From contig NZ_CP085051.1 in the NCBI RefSeq assembly GCF_020616335.1, positions 1,426,001 through 1,490,000 of the forward strand: a stretch of DNA of 64,000 bases, written 5' to 3'. The stretch comes from Corynebacterium uberis (GTDB lineage: Bacteria; Actinomycetota; Actinomycetes; Mycobacteriales; Mycobacteriaceae). Within the stretch, counting starts at the first letter, position 1, and every line of letters starts with the position of its first letter. Below are positions 9,777 to 18,188 of this stretch, piece after piece. The translations under genes and the position numbers were made by a program. Under the pieces are notes generated by a model. It searched no databases, had not been told where the DNA came from, and saw nothing but the letters and a program-made list of their open reading frames with translations.

Positions 9777-10206
9777 AGGGGTACTCCTTTCACGAGAGTG
9801 GGCCACGTCCGTTACCGACACACAGAGACTAGCAACCTGCCGTGACACTCGAACACTAGGTTCGTACACGTTTGCGATTCATCGTTTCCCTGTTCGTTAT
9901 AGCACTCATGGCGAAGGCGCGCTAGCGACACGCGGAAAAATCTCGAACACCCGTCCCAACACTGCGGGTGATCGTGTAGGGTTTGGGGCAAGAAGGGTTC
10001 CCACGATCCTGGGGAAAGATCACCACCGGGGCGCGGGGGCGCAGCACCGCAGCATGGTCTCCACAGCCTTGTGTCGGCTCGCCACCGATCGCCTCCCGGC
10101 CCCTCCCCGGAACCATGACACCCCGTTATTCAGTCCAACTAAGCAACCGTCAGCGAGACCGCGACTAGCCCCGACTAGTCCGCACCGAAGTCAAGGAGCA
10201 CCACAC
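9777..10206. promoter_or_regulatory. Divergent divS/lexA control region with LexA-box-like palindrome
   Basis: This 430-bp region should hold both SOS promoters. At 9849-9865 there is CGAAC and GTTCG as perfect inverted arms (TCGAACACTAGGTTCGT), but the spacer is 5 bases, one longer than the CGAAC-N4-GTTCG of the usual actinobacterial SOS box. A second weaker candidate with normal length lies at 9862-9877 (TCGTACACGTTTGCGA, two mismatches). No coding sequence is convincing in the rest. Confidence 0.45.
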
Positions 10207-10932
10207 ATGGCACGCACGCCCCGGCAGAAGGCGAATAAGAAGTCGCCGCAGCCGACCTCTACCCCCAAGAATCCCGACCCCGCCAGCCTTTCGGACCGGC
10301 AGCGCCGAATCCTTGAGGTCATTCGGGACGCCGTAGTCCTGCGCGGCTATCCGCCGAGCATCCGTGAGATTGGGGATGCCGCAGGGCTGCAATCCACCTC
10401 CTCCGTGGCCTACCAGCTCAAGGAGCTGGAGAAGAAGGGATTTTTGCGCCGGGATCCCAACAAGCCCCGGGCCGTAGATGTGCGCCACTTGCCCGGAGAC
10501 CCCAAGCGCGGTCCAAAGAGCTCTGCCCCGCAGGCTGACGTCCCCCCGGAGGCGGCAGCGACGTCCTATGTTCCCATCGTCGGCAACATCGCGGCAGGAT
10601 CGCCGATTTTGGCCGAGCAAAACGTGGACGAATACTTCCCCCTGCCCACCGATGTTGTCGGCGGCGGTGAGCTGTACATGCTGCGCGTCTCCGGACAATC
10701 AATGCAGGATGCCGGAATTTTCGACGGCGATTGGATCGTCGTACGCGCACAACCCGTAGCAGAAGAAGGCGAATTTGTTGCCGCCTTGCTCGACGGAGAA
10801 GCCACGGTCAAGGAATTTCATAAGGACTCCACCGGAGTTTGGCTGCTTCCCCACAATGACGCCTATGACCCCATTCCCGGTAATGAAGCCGAGATCATGG
10901 GCAAAGTCGTCTCCGTGATGCGCAAACTCTAG
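10207..10932 (+). CDS. lexA: SOS repressor LexA
   Basis: A 241-residue LexA. Winged helix-turn-helix at about residues 25-90 ([18 protein letters not shown]), linker, then the S24 self-cleavage domain: cleavage site Ala130-Gly131 in GNIAAGSP, nucleophile Ser165 in VSGQSM and general-base Lys202 in EATVKEF. RecA-stimulated autocleavage derepresses the DNA-damage regulon. The longer open frame from 9661 is spurious upstream; AAGGAG eight bases before 10207 fixes the start. Divergent from divS, followed by a strong terminator. Confidence 0.97.
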   Translation: MARTPRQKANKKSPQPTSTPKNPDPASLSDRQRRILEVIRDAVVLRGYPPSIREIGDAAGLQSTSSVAYQLKELEKKGFLRRDPNKPRAVDVRHLPGDPKRGPKSSAPQADVPPEAAATSYVPIVGNIAAGSPILAEQNVDEYFPLPTDVVGGGELYMLRVSGQSMQDAGIFDGDWIVVRAQPVAEEGEFVAALLDGEATVKEFHKDSTGVWLLPHNDAYDPIPGNEAEIMGKVVSVMRKL

Positions 10933-11126
10933 ACCACACCCCCGAGGATGAAGTCTCGCGCCGAAACCTCGACCCACATCTGCGATCCAGCACCGTTTAC
11001 CGCCCCCGCTTGTGGTAGCCCTTTCGGTTGATCGGAACAGAAATCCCGATCAGGTACCGGACCGCAGAGTATCCCTGACCACTGATAACGGCCGTCTCGC
11101 CCCACAAAACGGGCATGACCACAATA

Positions 11127-11161
11127 AAAACAACATGGCCTAGCCGCGGCCATGTTGTTTT
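11127..11161. terminator. Strong bidirectional intrinsic terminator after lexA
   Basis: AAAACAACATGGCC (11127-11140) and GGCCATGTTGTTTT (11148-11161) form a 14-bp perfect stem with a 7-base loop and a run of T on the + strand. It separates lexA from sugR. Between the lexA stop and this hairpin (10933-11126) I see no gene. Confidence 0.9.
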
Positions 11162-11164
11162 TTG

Positions 11165-11173
11165 TGGAATAAT
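11165..11173 (+). promoter_or_regulatory. Possible extended -10 of sugR
   Basis: TGGAATAAT directly after the lexA terminator resembles an extended -10 (TG, one base, AATAAT at 11168-11173). It would give a leader of about 50 bases for sugR. No clear -35 is seen. Confidence 0.35.
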
Positions 11174-11230
11174 GGCAGGAAACTGGCGCGTCCTTGTTCC
11201 GGATACGCCCGACTGGAAAGGATCCCGAGC

Positions 11231-12007
11231 ATGTACGCAGAGGAGCGGCGCCGACAGATCGCGTCGCAGACTGCCGTCGAGGGCCGCGTCAACGTCACGG
11301 AGCTTGCGAGCCGCTTCGAGGTCACCGCAGAAACCATCCGACGCGACCTGGCCGTCCTTGACCGAGAAGGACTGGTTCACCGGGTCCACGGTGGAGCCGT
11401 GGCCACGCAGTCTTTCCAAACTACGGAATTGTCCTTGGATGCCCGACTGCGTTCTGCGCCCAGCGCAAAGTCCGCCATCGCTCACGCGGCACTGGAATTT
11501 CTCCCCGACGCCAACGGCGGAATGTTCCTCGACGCCGGTACGACCGTCACGGCATTGTCCGATCTCATTGCAGAAAAGAGCCACTCCCACCAGTGGTCCA
11601 TTGTTACTAATAGTCTGCCGATCGCATTAAATATGGCAAATAAGGGCTTCGGGGAAATTCAACTCCTGGGTGGCTCTGTTCGGGCCATTACCCAGGCGGT
11701 GGTTGGGGATACTGCACTGCGCACGCTGGCACTCATGCGCGCAGACGTGGCGTTCATCGGTACCAACGCGCTGACCCTGGACCACGGCTTGTCCACGGCA
11801 GACGCCCAGGAGGCTGCCATCAAGTCCGCGATGGTCACCAACGCGCGCAAGGTGGTAGTGCTGTGCGACTCCTCAAAGATCGGCAATGACTATCTAGTCA
11901 GCTTCGCCTCCATCGATGACCTGGATGTGGTCATCACCGACCGCAACGCCCCGCAGTCCTTCCTGCAGTCACTGCGTGAACGCGGCCTCGAGGTTGTGCT
12001 GGCCTAG
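11231..12007 (+). CDS. sugR: DeoR-family sugar-metabolism repressor SugR
   Basis: A 258-residue DeoR regulator. Helix-turn-helix near residues 6-60 (RRRQIASQ, VNVTELASRF, TAETIRRDL), then the DeoRC sugar-phosphate sensor domain with LDAGTTVTAL and ADVAFIGTNALTLDHG. The sequence closely resembles the C. glutamicum SugR I recall, which represses ptsG, ptsS, ptsF, ptsI, ptsH and glycolytic genes and is relieved by sugar phosphates. The start at 11231 has AAAGGA upstream; the frame extends 23 codons further without support. It lies next to the PTS genes it should control. Confidence 0.93.
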   Translation: MYAEERRRQIASQTAVEGRVNVTELASRFEVTAETIRRDLAVLDREGLVHRVHGGAVATQSFQTTELSLDARLRSAPSAKSAIAHAALEFLPDANGGMFLDAGTTVTALSDLIAEKSHSHQWSIVTNSLPIALNMANKGFGEIQLLGGSVRAITQAVVGDTALRTLALMRADVAFIGTNALTLDHGLSTADAQEAAIKSAMVTNARKVVVLCDSSKIGNDYLVSFASIDDLDVVITDRNAPQSFLQSLRERGLEVVLA

Positions 12008-12334
12008 GCGCAGCACGCCACTCACGCCACTGGCCGCGAGCATGCCCCCTGGCAAGCCCGTAGCTCCCGTAACTGAGAAGGCAGGCACCCAGGCACCCGC
12101 CCACGGCCACTCGAGCTGCTGACTGGCCCATCAGACGCCTCCCCGCACGGTCTTTGCACCGCCGGCGAGCCTTTCATCGGCCAACCCCGACACGCCCCCA
12201 CCCAGACGTCGTGCACAACAAGCCCCACCGCGGTGGCAGAAACCGCCCGCGCTAGGGCAAAGACAACGCCCGGCCCCTTGAAAAGGGACCGGGCGCAGAC
12301 GTGCGCCGGGCCGCACACGGCCCCACATCTGGTC
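12008..12334. other. Convergent intergenic region sugR/ptsI
   Basis: This 327-bp stretch lies between convergent genes. I see no plausible coding sequence and no recognisable remnant of the fruK or fruR genes that I recall nearby in C. glutamicum. Its right part holds the ptsI terminator. Confidence 0.5.
12269..12296 (-). terminator. Terminator of ptsI
   Basis: Inverted arms CGCCCGG and CCGGGCG with an inner CCCTT/AAGGG stem form a very stable hairpin about 40 bases after the ptsI stop. On the minus strand it is followed by a moderately T-rich stretch (GTTGTCTTT). Confidence 0.7.
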
Positions 12335-14032
12335 TTAGTCTTGGGCGTCTCCGCGCAGGATGGTGCGCACGGCCTCGCGGGCCTCTGCGGCGCCCTCGGA
12401 GGACATGGCCGCCTCGGCGGCGCGTTCGCAGTCTTCCATGGTGACCTCGGCGAGCTGGGCGCCCACGCCGGCGACGGCGGTGGAGGCGGCGGACAGGGAG
12501 TTCACGCCCAGTCCGGCCAGGACGCAGGCCAGCAGCGGGTCGGCGGCAGCCTCGCCGCAGACGCCGACGGCGGTGTTGGTGTCGTGGCCGACCATGCAGG
12601 TGTGCTGGATCAGGCGCAGGACGGCGGGCTGCCACGGGTCGGTGAGGTATGCCAGCTGGGAGGACAGCCGGTCGGCGGCCATGGTGTATTGGGTGAGGTC
12701 GTTGGTGCCAATGGAGACGAAGTCCAGGTGGGGCATGATCTTGTCCGCCATGAGTGCTGCCGCGGGGACCTCGATCATCGCCCCGGCAGTCAGGCCACGT
12801 TCGGCGCACAGGGAGGCGAACCATTCGGCTTCCCGCGCGGTGGAGACCATCGGCGCCATGACCCAGGTCGGGGCGTCGTCCCCGCGACCTTCGGCCGCGG
12901 CGGCGATGGCGTCAAGCTGCCGGGTCAGCAGGGCCTCATTGTCCCGGGCGATGCGCAGGCCGCGCACGCCCAGGGCCGGGTTTTCTTCGGCGGACATGTT
13001 GGCGTAAGCGATGGGCTTGTCGGAGCCGGCGTCGAGGGTGCGCACCACGACCTTCGAGTTGGGGAACGCGGCGAAGACCTTGCCGTAGAGGGCTGCCTGC
13101 TCGTCGACGGAGGGCTCCTCGGTGGCGGACAGGAAGCTCATCTCCGTGCGATACAGGCCGATGCCTTCCGCCTGCGTGTGGGAGGCCAGCCGGGCCGCGT
13201 TGGCGTCTTGCACGTTGGCCAGGAGCTGGACGCGGTGGCCGTCTTTGGTTTGTGCGGGGCCGCGCCACTGCGCGATGGCTTCTGCGCGCTGTTGTGATTC
13301 GGCGACGAGGCGGCGGGACTCCTCCGGGTCAGCGTCCGTGGTGACGGTGCCCCGGGAGCCGTCGACAAGCACCATGGTGCCAGCGGCGAATTCGCGCACG
13401 CTCACGCCGGCGGCGACGATGCACGGCAGGTTGAGCTGGCGGGCGATAATGGCCGTGTGGCTGGTGGGCCCGCCCAGCTCGGTGACCAGGCCTTTGTAGT
13501 GGTTGGTGTCTAGCGCGGCGGTGTCTGCCGGGGAGAGGTCGTCGGCGAACAGGACGCCTTCGCCGTCGATGGCGGGCAGGCCGGGTTCTTCTTCACCACG
13601 CAGTTGTGCGATGACGCGGTCGCGGATGTCTTTGAGGTCCGTGGTGCGTTCGGCCATGACGCCGCCGGCGGCTTCGAACATGGCGACAAACTTGTTGGTG
13701 GCTTCCACCGTGGCAAATTCGGCGTTGGAGCCGGCTTTGACGTTTTTGCGCACGGCTTTGCGCCAGCCGCGGTCGCGGACCATGCCGGCGGTTGCCTGGA
13801 GTACCTCGGCGGCCTGGTCTTCGGCTTGGGCGCCGCGGTCTTCGAGGCGCTGGGCGACTACGTCGGCCGCCGCGACGAAGCGTTCGTACTCTGCGTCACG
13901 GGACTCTTCCGGAATAGCCTTATTTTCTGTGGGCAGTTCCGGACGTGGGTGTACCCACACGACCGGGGCATAGGCAATACCAGCGACAACACCGGTGCCA
14001 GTGACGGTGGTGATTTCAGAACCTGCAGTCAT
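12335..14032 (-). CDS. ptsI: Phosphoenolpyruvate-protein phosphotransferase (PTS enzyme I)
   Basis: A 565-residue enzyme I, normal length for the family. Active-site His192 lies in GGPTSHTAIIARQL; the C-terminal PEP-binding TIM-barrel has the signatures LYRTEMSFL and SIGTNDLTQYTMA and a late Cys in GVCGEAA. Enzyme I moves phosphate from PEP to HPr (PtsH, also in this window). The start at 14032 is the first ATG that aligns with the family N-terminus; its Shine-Dalgarno is weak. It is divergent from fruK, with a shared control region containing GACA repeats. Confidence 0.97.
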   Translation of the reverse strand: MTAGSEITTVTGTGVVAGIAYAPVVWVHPRPELPTENKAIPEESRDAEYERFVAAADVVAQRLEDRGAQAEDQAAEVLQATAGMVRDRGWRKAVRKNVKAGSNAEFATVEATNKFVAMFEAAGGVMAERTTDLKDIRDRVIAQLRGEEEPGLPAIDGEGVLFADDLSPADTAALDTNHYKGLVTELGGPTSHTAIIARQLNLPCIVAAGVSVREFAAGTMVLVDGSRGTVTTDADPEESRRLVAESQQRAEAIAQWRGPAQTKDGHRVQLLANVQDANAARLASHTQAEGIGLYRTEMSFLSATEEPSVDEQAALYGKVFAAFPNSKVVVRTLDAGSDKPIAYANMSAEENPALGVRGLRIARDNEALLTRQLDAIAAAAEGRGDDAPTWVMAPMVSTAREAEWFASLCAERGLTAGAMIEVPAAALMADKIMPHLDFVSIGTNDLTQYTMAADRLSSQLAYLTDPWQPAVLRLIQHTCMVGHDTNTAVGVCGEAAADPLLACVLAGLGVNSLSAASTAVAGVGAQLAEVTMEDCERAAEAAMSSEGAAEAREAVRTILRGDAQD

Positions 14033-14132
14033 ACGCACCACTGTAGCTAGTCGCGCATCACACTGCCACACATCCGATCCCACAAGTGGGCAAAAACACG
14101 GACACCAAACCCACCAAACGGGCTAAAATCGG

Positions 14133-14180
14133 TTGACAAACGGACAAAAGCAGACAAGACTCTAGACACAATCAGACATT
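14133..14180. promoter_or_regulatory. ptsI/fruK control region: TTGACA and five phased GACA repeats
   Basis: The 385-bp divergent region 14033-14417 has no gene. It contains a consensus -35 TTGACA at 14133-14138, with a possible -10 AAGACT at 14156-14161. GACA starts at 14135, 14143, 14153, 14165 and 14175, that is five copies at 8-12 base spacing on one strand. Repeats spaced by about a helical turn suit a DeoR-family repressor such as SugR. Binding is inferred. Confidence 0.45.
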
Positions 14181-14417
14181 GATCGTGACGTTGCTTACCC
14201 CGATTGCCATCGTGCGTCGCACGCCATCGCATCCTGCGCAGCCACAGCCCGCATGCCATGCAGCTAAAGCCCGCAGAACCGTGCAGGTGCCGTGCAGAAT
14301 CCGTACAGAGACCACGCACACGCAGCGCAACCACCGGCAACGATGCGCCCAGCGACTGATTGCCACATGCTCGTCACGACAATCCGCCGATCTAGGTCAA
14401 CGTAGGAGCCCGCACCA

Positions 14418-15389
14418 GTGATCCTGACCTTCACTCCCAACCCCAGCGTGGACGCCACGCTCAGCCTTGATCAGCCCTTGGCGCCCGGCCAGGTTCACCG
14501 CCTGCGCTCGGTGACCCGCGTCGCGGGAGGCAAGGGCATCAACGTGTCCCACGCGACCGCACTAGCCGGCCACCCCACTGTGGCCGTCTTTCCCGCCGCC
14601 GATCATGACCCCTTCCTGGCTTTGGCAGAAGAGGCGATGATTCCCACCCACCCGGTGACCATGGACGGTGTCATCCGTATGAACACCACGGTCACGGAGC
14701 CGGACGGCACGACCACTAAGCTCAACGGCCCCGGCCCCCACGTGAGCGCTGAGCTCCAGGCCACCCTCGAGCGCACGCTTATCGACGTCTCCACCCGCAC
14801 CGACGCGCAGTGGATCGTCCTTGCCGGTTCCCTCCCGCCGGGACCAGACGCTCAGTGGTATGCCCACCTCGTCGCCCAGCTGCGCGCCCAGTGCCCCGCG
14901 CTGCGTATCGCGGTGGACACCTCGGACGCCCCGATGATTGAGCTGGGCCGCCACTTCGAGCACGCCGCCCCGCACCTGATCAAGCCCAACGGTTTGGAGC
15001 TTGGCCAGCTCGTCGGCGCCGACGGCCAGGGGTTGGAAGATGCCGCAGCAGCCGGAGATTTTCAGCCGGTGGTCGCCGCGGCGCGCACCGCGGTCGAGCG
15101 CGGAGTGGAAACCGTGTTGGTCACCCTCGGGGGTGCCGGCGCGGTGCTGGTGACTGCGGAGGGCGCCTGGAAGGCCACCCCGCCGCCCATCGAGGTGGTG
15201 TCCACGGTCGGCGCGGGCGATAGCTCCCTGACCGGCTACCTGCTGGCCCAGATCGCCGGTGCCGAGCCCGCGGAGCGGCTGCGCAACGCGGTCGCCTACG
15301 GCAGCGCCGCCACGGCGTTGCCGGGCACGACGCTGCCGCGCCCGGAACAATTGGATCACGCACGCACCACCGTCACCGCTTTGTCCTGA
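14418..15389 (+). CDS. fruK: 1-phosphofructokinase
   Basis: A 323-residue PfkB-family kinase. N-terminal substrate site TPNPSVDATL, glycine motif RVAGGKGINVSHA, and the C-terminal PfkB signature STVGAGDSSLTGYLLA with the catalytic Asp. It phosphorylates fructose 1-phosphate made by the neighbouring fructose PTS to fructose 1,6-bisphosphate. GTG start with TAGGAG ten bases upstream. First gene of fruK-ptsF-ptsH; 63 bases separate it from ptsF. Confidence 0.95.
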   Translation: MILTFTPNPSVDATLSLDQPLAPGQVHRLRSVTRVAGGKGINVSHATALAGHPTVAVFPAADHDPFLALAEEAMIPTHPVTMDGVIRMNTTVTEPDGTTTKLNGPGPHVSAELQATLERTLIDVSTRTDAQWIVLAGSLPPGPDAQWYAHLVAQLRAQCPALRIAVDTSDAPMIELGRHFEHAAPHLIKPNGLELGQLVGADGQGLEDAAAAGDFQPVVAAARTAVERGVETVLVTLGGAGAVLVTAEGAWKATPPPIEVVSTVGAGDSSLTGYLLAQIAGAEPAERLRNAVAYGSAATALPGTTLPRPEQLDHARTTVTALS

Positions 15390-15452
15390 CACAATTCCAT
15401 CAGAAGTGTTTTTCATCCACCCGACACAGAAAGCCGAAAAGAGACCACAGAC

Positions 15453-17594
15453 ATGTCCCAGCCGATAATTACGACCGAGCTTGTTGGGCTCGACGTCGAC
15501 TTCGGAGAGACCTCAACTCAGGTCATCGAGGCCCTCGCCGGCCTGGTCCACGCGGCCGGCCGCGCCGAGTCCGCCGAGGTTCTTGCCGCTGACGCCAAGG
15601 CCCGGGAGGCCAAGTCCGGCACCGGCGTCCCCGGTGGCGTGGCCATCCCCCACTGCCGTTCCGAGGCCGTTGCCACCCCGACCCTGGCGTTTGCCCGCCT
15701 GTCGCGTCCCGCGGATTTCTCCGGGCCTGATGGCGACGCCTCCCTGGTGTTCCTCATCGCCGCACCCGCCGGTGGCGGCAAGGCGCACCTGCAGATCCTG
15801 TCCAAGCTTGCCCGCGCGCTCGTGCGCAAGGACTTCCTCGAGGGGCTGCGCAACGCGCAGAGCCCGGAGGAAATCGTCCAGTTGGTCACTGACGTGGTCA
15901 ACGCGCAGCCCAAGCGCAAGACGCCGGCGGCCCAGTCCAGCGCTGCTGGTGCGGCCGCAACCGCGGCCGGCGGCGCCACCGCCGCGGCGGGCGATGCCGC
16001 CGCGCAGGACAAGTCGGCTGAGCCCGCACAGCCTGTCACTCGCGTCGTGGCCATCACCGCCTGCCCCACCGGCATCGCCCACACCTACATGGCTGCCGAC
16101 GCCCTGAGCCAGACCGCCGACGAGCGCTCCGACGTGGAGTTCCACGTGGAGACCCAGGGCTCGTCCGCGGTCACCCCGCTGGATCCGGCCATCATCGAGG
16201 CCGCCGATGCGGTCATCTTTGCCACCGACGTCGGGGTCAAGGACCGCGACCGCTTCGCCGGAAAGCCGGTCATCGAGTCCGGCGTCAAGCGCGCTATCAA
16301 CGAACCTGGCGTCATGCTTGATGAGGCCATCGCTGCTGCGAAGAACCCCAACGCGCGGCGCGTCGCCGCCGGTGCGGGAAGCAGCAGCGCCGAATCTGGC
16401 GCGGAAACCGGTTCCGGCCTGGGCTGGGGCAAGCGCATCCAGCAGGCCGTGATGACGGGCGTGTCCTACATGGTTCCGTTCGTCGCCGCGGGTGGTCTGC
16501 TCATCGCTTTGGGCTTCCTCTTCGGCGGGTACGACGTGGCAAACGGTGCCACCGAGATCATCTCCAAGTACTCCCTGACCAACCTGCCGGGCCACATCGT
16601 TGACCTCGAGGCTGGCCCCACGGAGTTCAAGCACGCTGGTCTGGGCCTCTACCTGGGGGCGGTGCTCTTTGCCACCGGCAGCGCATCCATGGGATTCATC
16701 GTGGCTGCCCTGTCTGGCTACATTGCCTACGCGCTGGCTAACCGGCCGGGTATCGTGCCGGGCTTTGTCGGCGGCGCGATCTCCGTGCTGGTGGGCGCCG
16801 GCTTCATCGGCGGCCTGGCCACCGGCATCATCGCCGGTCTGGTAGCCATGTGGATCGGGTCCTGGAAGGTCCCGCGCTGGATCGGCTCCCTGATGCCGGT
16901 TGTCATCATCCCCCTGCTGGGCTCCCTGACGGTGGGCCTGGTGATGTTCCTCGCGCTGGGTCGCCCCCTGAGTGCCCTGATGGACGGCATGCAAAACGGG
17001 CTGGCCTCCATGTCCGGCTCTTCTGCGATCCTGCTGGGTGTCATCCTGGGCCTGATGATGTGCGCCGACCTGGGCGGGCCGATCAACAAGGCCGCCTACC
17101 TGTTCGCCACCGCCGGCCTGTCCGCGGGTACGGATGCCTCCATGCAGATCATGGCCGCCGTCATGGCCGCCGGTATGGTGCCCCCGATCGCGCTGTCCCT
17201 GGCCACCTTCATCCGGCGCAGCCTGTTTACCCCTGCCGAGCAGGAAAACGGCAAGTCCTCGTGGCTGCTGGGCCTGTCCTTCGTCTCTGAGGGCGCAATC
17301 CCCTTCGCCGCGGCTGACCCGCTGCGCGTGATCCCCTCGATGATGCTGGGCGGAGCCGCCACCGGTGCCGTCTCCATGGCCCTAGATGTAGCCTGTCGTG
17401 CCCCGCACGGCGGCATCTTCGTCCTGTTTGCCATCCAGCCTGCGTGGGGCTTCGTGGTTGCCATCGTGGTGGGCACGCTGGTGGCTACGGCCGCCGTGCT
17501 GGCCGCCAAGCAGTTCTGGCCCAATAAGACCATCGAACGCCAGGCTGCGCTGGCTGATGAGGCCGCCGCTGCGAAAGCCCGCGTAGCCGGGTAG
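15453..17594 (+). CDS. ptsF: Fructose-specific PTS EIIABC
   Basis: A 713-residue three-domain transporter. EIIA at about 1-150 with phosphorylated His67 in GVAIPHCRSE; an Ala/Gly linker (160-190); EIIB at about 195-300 with Cys204 in AITACPTGIAHTYMA; EIIC at about 335-690 with eight to ten membrane segments, ending in the family block CRAPHGGIFVLFA. It imports fructose as fructose 1-phosphate. Downstream of fruK and 175 bases before ptsH. Confidence 0.96.
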   Translation: MSQPIITTELVGLDVDFGETSTQVIEALAGLVHAAGRAESAEVLAADAKAREAKSGTGVPGGVAIPHCRSEAVATPTLAFARLSRPADFSGPDGDASLVFLIAAPAGGGKAHLQILSKLARALVRKDFLEGLRNAQSPEEIVQLVTDVVNAQPKRKTPAAQSSAAGAAATAAGGATAAAGDAAAQDKSAEPAQPVTRVVAITACPTGIAHTYMAADALSQTADERSDVEFHVETQGSSAVTPLDPAIIEAADAVIFATDVGVKDRDRFAGKPVIESGVKRAINEPGVMLDEAIAAAKNPNARRVAAGAGSSSAESGAETGSGLGWGKRIQQAVMTGVSYMVPFVAAGGLLIALGFLFGGYDVANGATEIISKYSLTNLPGHIVDLEAGPTEFKHAGLGLYLGAVLFATGSASMGFIVAALSGYIAYALANRPGIVPGFVGGAISVLVGAGFIGGLATGIIAGLVAMWIGSWKVPRWIGSLMPVVIIPLLGSLTVGLVMFLALGRPLSALMDGMQNGLASMSGSSAILLGVILGLMMCADLGGPINKAAYLFATAGLSAGTDASMQIMAAVMAAGMVPPIALSLATFIRRSLFTPAEQENGKSSWLLGLSFVSEGAIPFAAADPLRVIPSMMLGGAATGAVSMALDVACRAPHGGIFVLFAIQPAWGFVVAIVVGTLVATAAVLAAKQFWPNKTIERQAALADEAAAAKARVAG

Positions 17595-17729
17595 TACTGA
17601 GTCTTCCCTCCTCGCGGGCCCTGCGATGGCGCGCGAAGAGGGTTCTCCCTAAAATTGGAAATGCACGCTTCGTGCCGGACTACTGACGTAGCCGGCCCCC
17701 GCCGGCGCCGCGCGAAGTGACCACAACCC

Positions 17730-17751
17730 CTACGCCTGGTTCCAGGCGTAG
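17730..17751 (+). promoter_or_regulatory. Perfect 10-bp inverted repeat in the ptsH leader
   Basis: CTACGCCTGG (17730-17739), a two-base TT centre, and CCAGGCGTAG (17742-17751) end 18 bases before the ptsH ATG, directly ahead of the Shine-Dalgarno AAAGGA. It may be an operator or an RNA hairpin that sets ptsH translation or transcript stability. Confidence 0.55.
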
Positions 17752-17769
17752 ACACGAAAGGAACGACTT

Positions 17770-18039
17770 ATGGCTTCCAAGACTGTGACCGTTGGCTCCG
17801 CCGTCGGACTGCACGCCCGCCCCGCCTCCATCATTGCCGACGCCGCCGGCGAATACGATGAGGACATCTTCCTCACCCTCGTCGGTTCCGAGGACGATGA
17901 GGAGACGGACGCCGCCTCCTCCCTGATGATCATGGCCCTGGGTGCTGAAAAGGGCGATGAGGTCACCGTGACCTCCGACAACGCCGAGGCCGTTGACGCG
18001 ATCGCCGCGCTGATCGAAAAGGACCTCGACGCGGAGTAG
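17770..18039 (+). CDS. ptsH: Phosphocarrier protein HPr
   Basis: An 89-residue HPr. The phosphorylated His15 lies in VGLHARPAS. The region equivalent to the regulatory Ser46 of Firmicutes reads DAASSLMIMAL; actinobacteria generally lack HPr kinase, so regulation there is not expected. HPr passes phosphate from PtsI to EIIA domains such as PtsF. AAAGGA sits at a good distance before the ATG. Confidence 0.97.
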   Translation: MASKTVTVGSAVGLHARPASIIADAAGEYDEDIFLTLVGSEDDEETDAASSLMIMALGAEKGDEVTVTSDNAEAVDAIAALIEKDLDAE

Positions 18040-18066
18040 TATTCTCCCGTCCGCTAGGACCGCGCA

Positions 18067-18117
18067 CTCCCCGGGTAACCGGCACCGCCTACGGTGACCG
18101 CCCCGGGGAGCTTTTTT
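18067..18117 (+). terminator. Intrinsic terminator of fruK-ptsF-ptsH
   Basis: CTCCCCGG (18067-18074) and CCGGGGAG (18103-18110) form the stem, with an inner ACCG-type arm, followed by C and six T (18112-18117). Confidence 0.85.
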
Positions 18118-18122
18118 ATCCC

Positions 18123-18155
18123 CCTCCCCCGAACCTCCCCCGAACCTCCCCCGAA
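18123..18155. repeat. Three perfect tandem copies of an 11-bp unit
   Basis: CCTCCCCCGAA is repeated exactly three times (18123-18133, 18134-18144, 18145-18155) right after the ptsH terminator and before the uraA stop. It is a minisatellite-like element and may vary in copy number between strains. Confidence 0.95.
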
Positions 18156-18188
18156 CTGCACGTGCCGCACGCGCAGCGCGTCCGGGAC

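Noticed and set aside
9661-10206. Extension of lexA to a 423-residue protein
   Set aside because: Covers the divS/lexA control region, crosses divS; LexA starts at 10207 with a proper Shine-Dalgarno.
15513-16994. 493-codon open frame on the minus strand
   Set aside because: Antisense to ptsF, low-complexity Gly/Asp/His composition.
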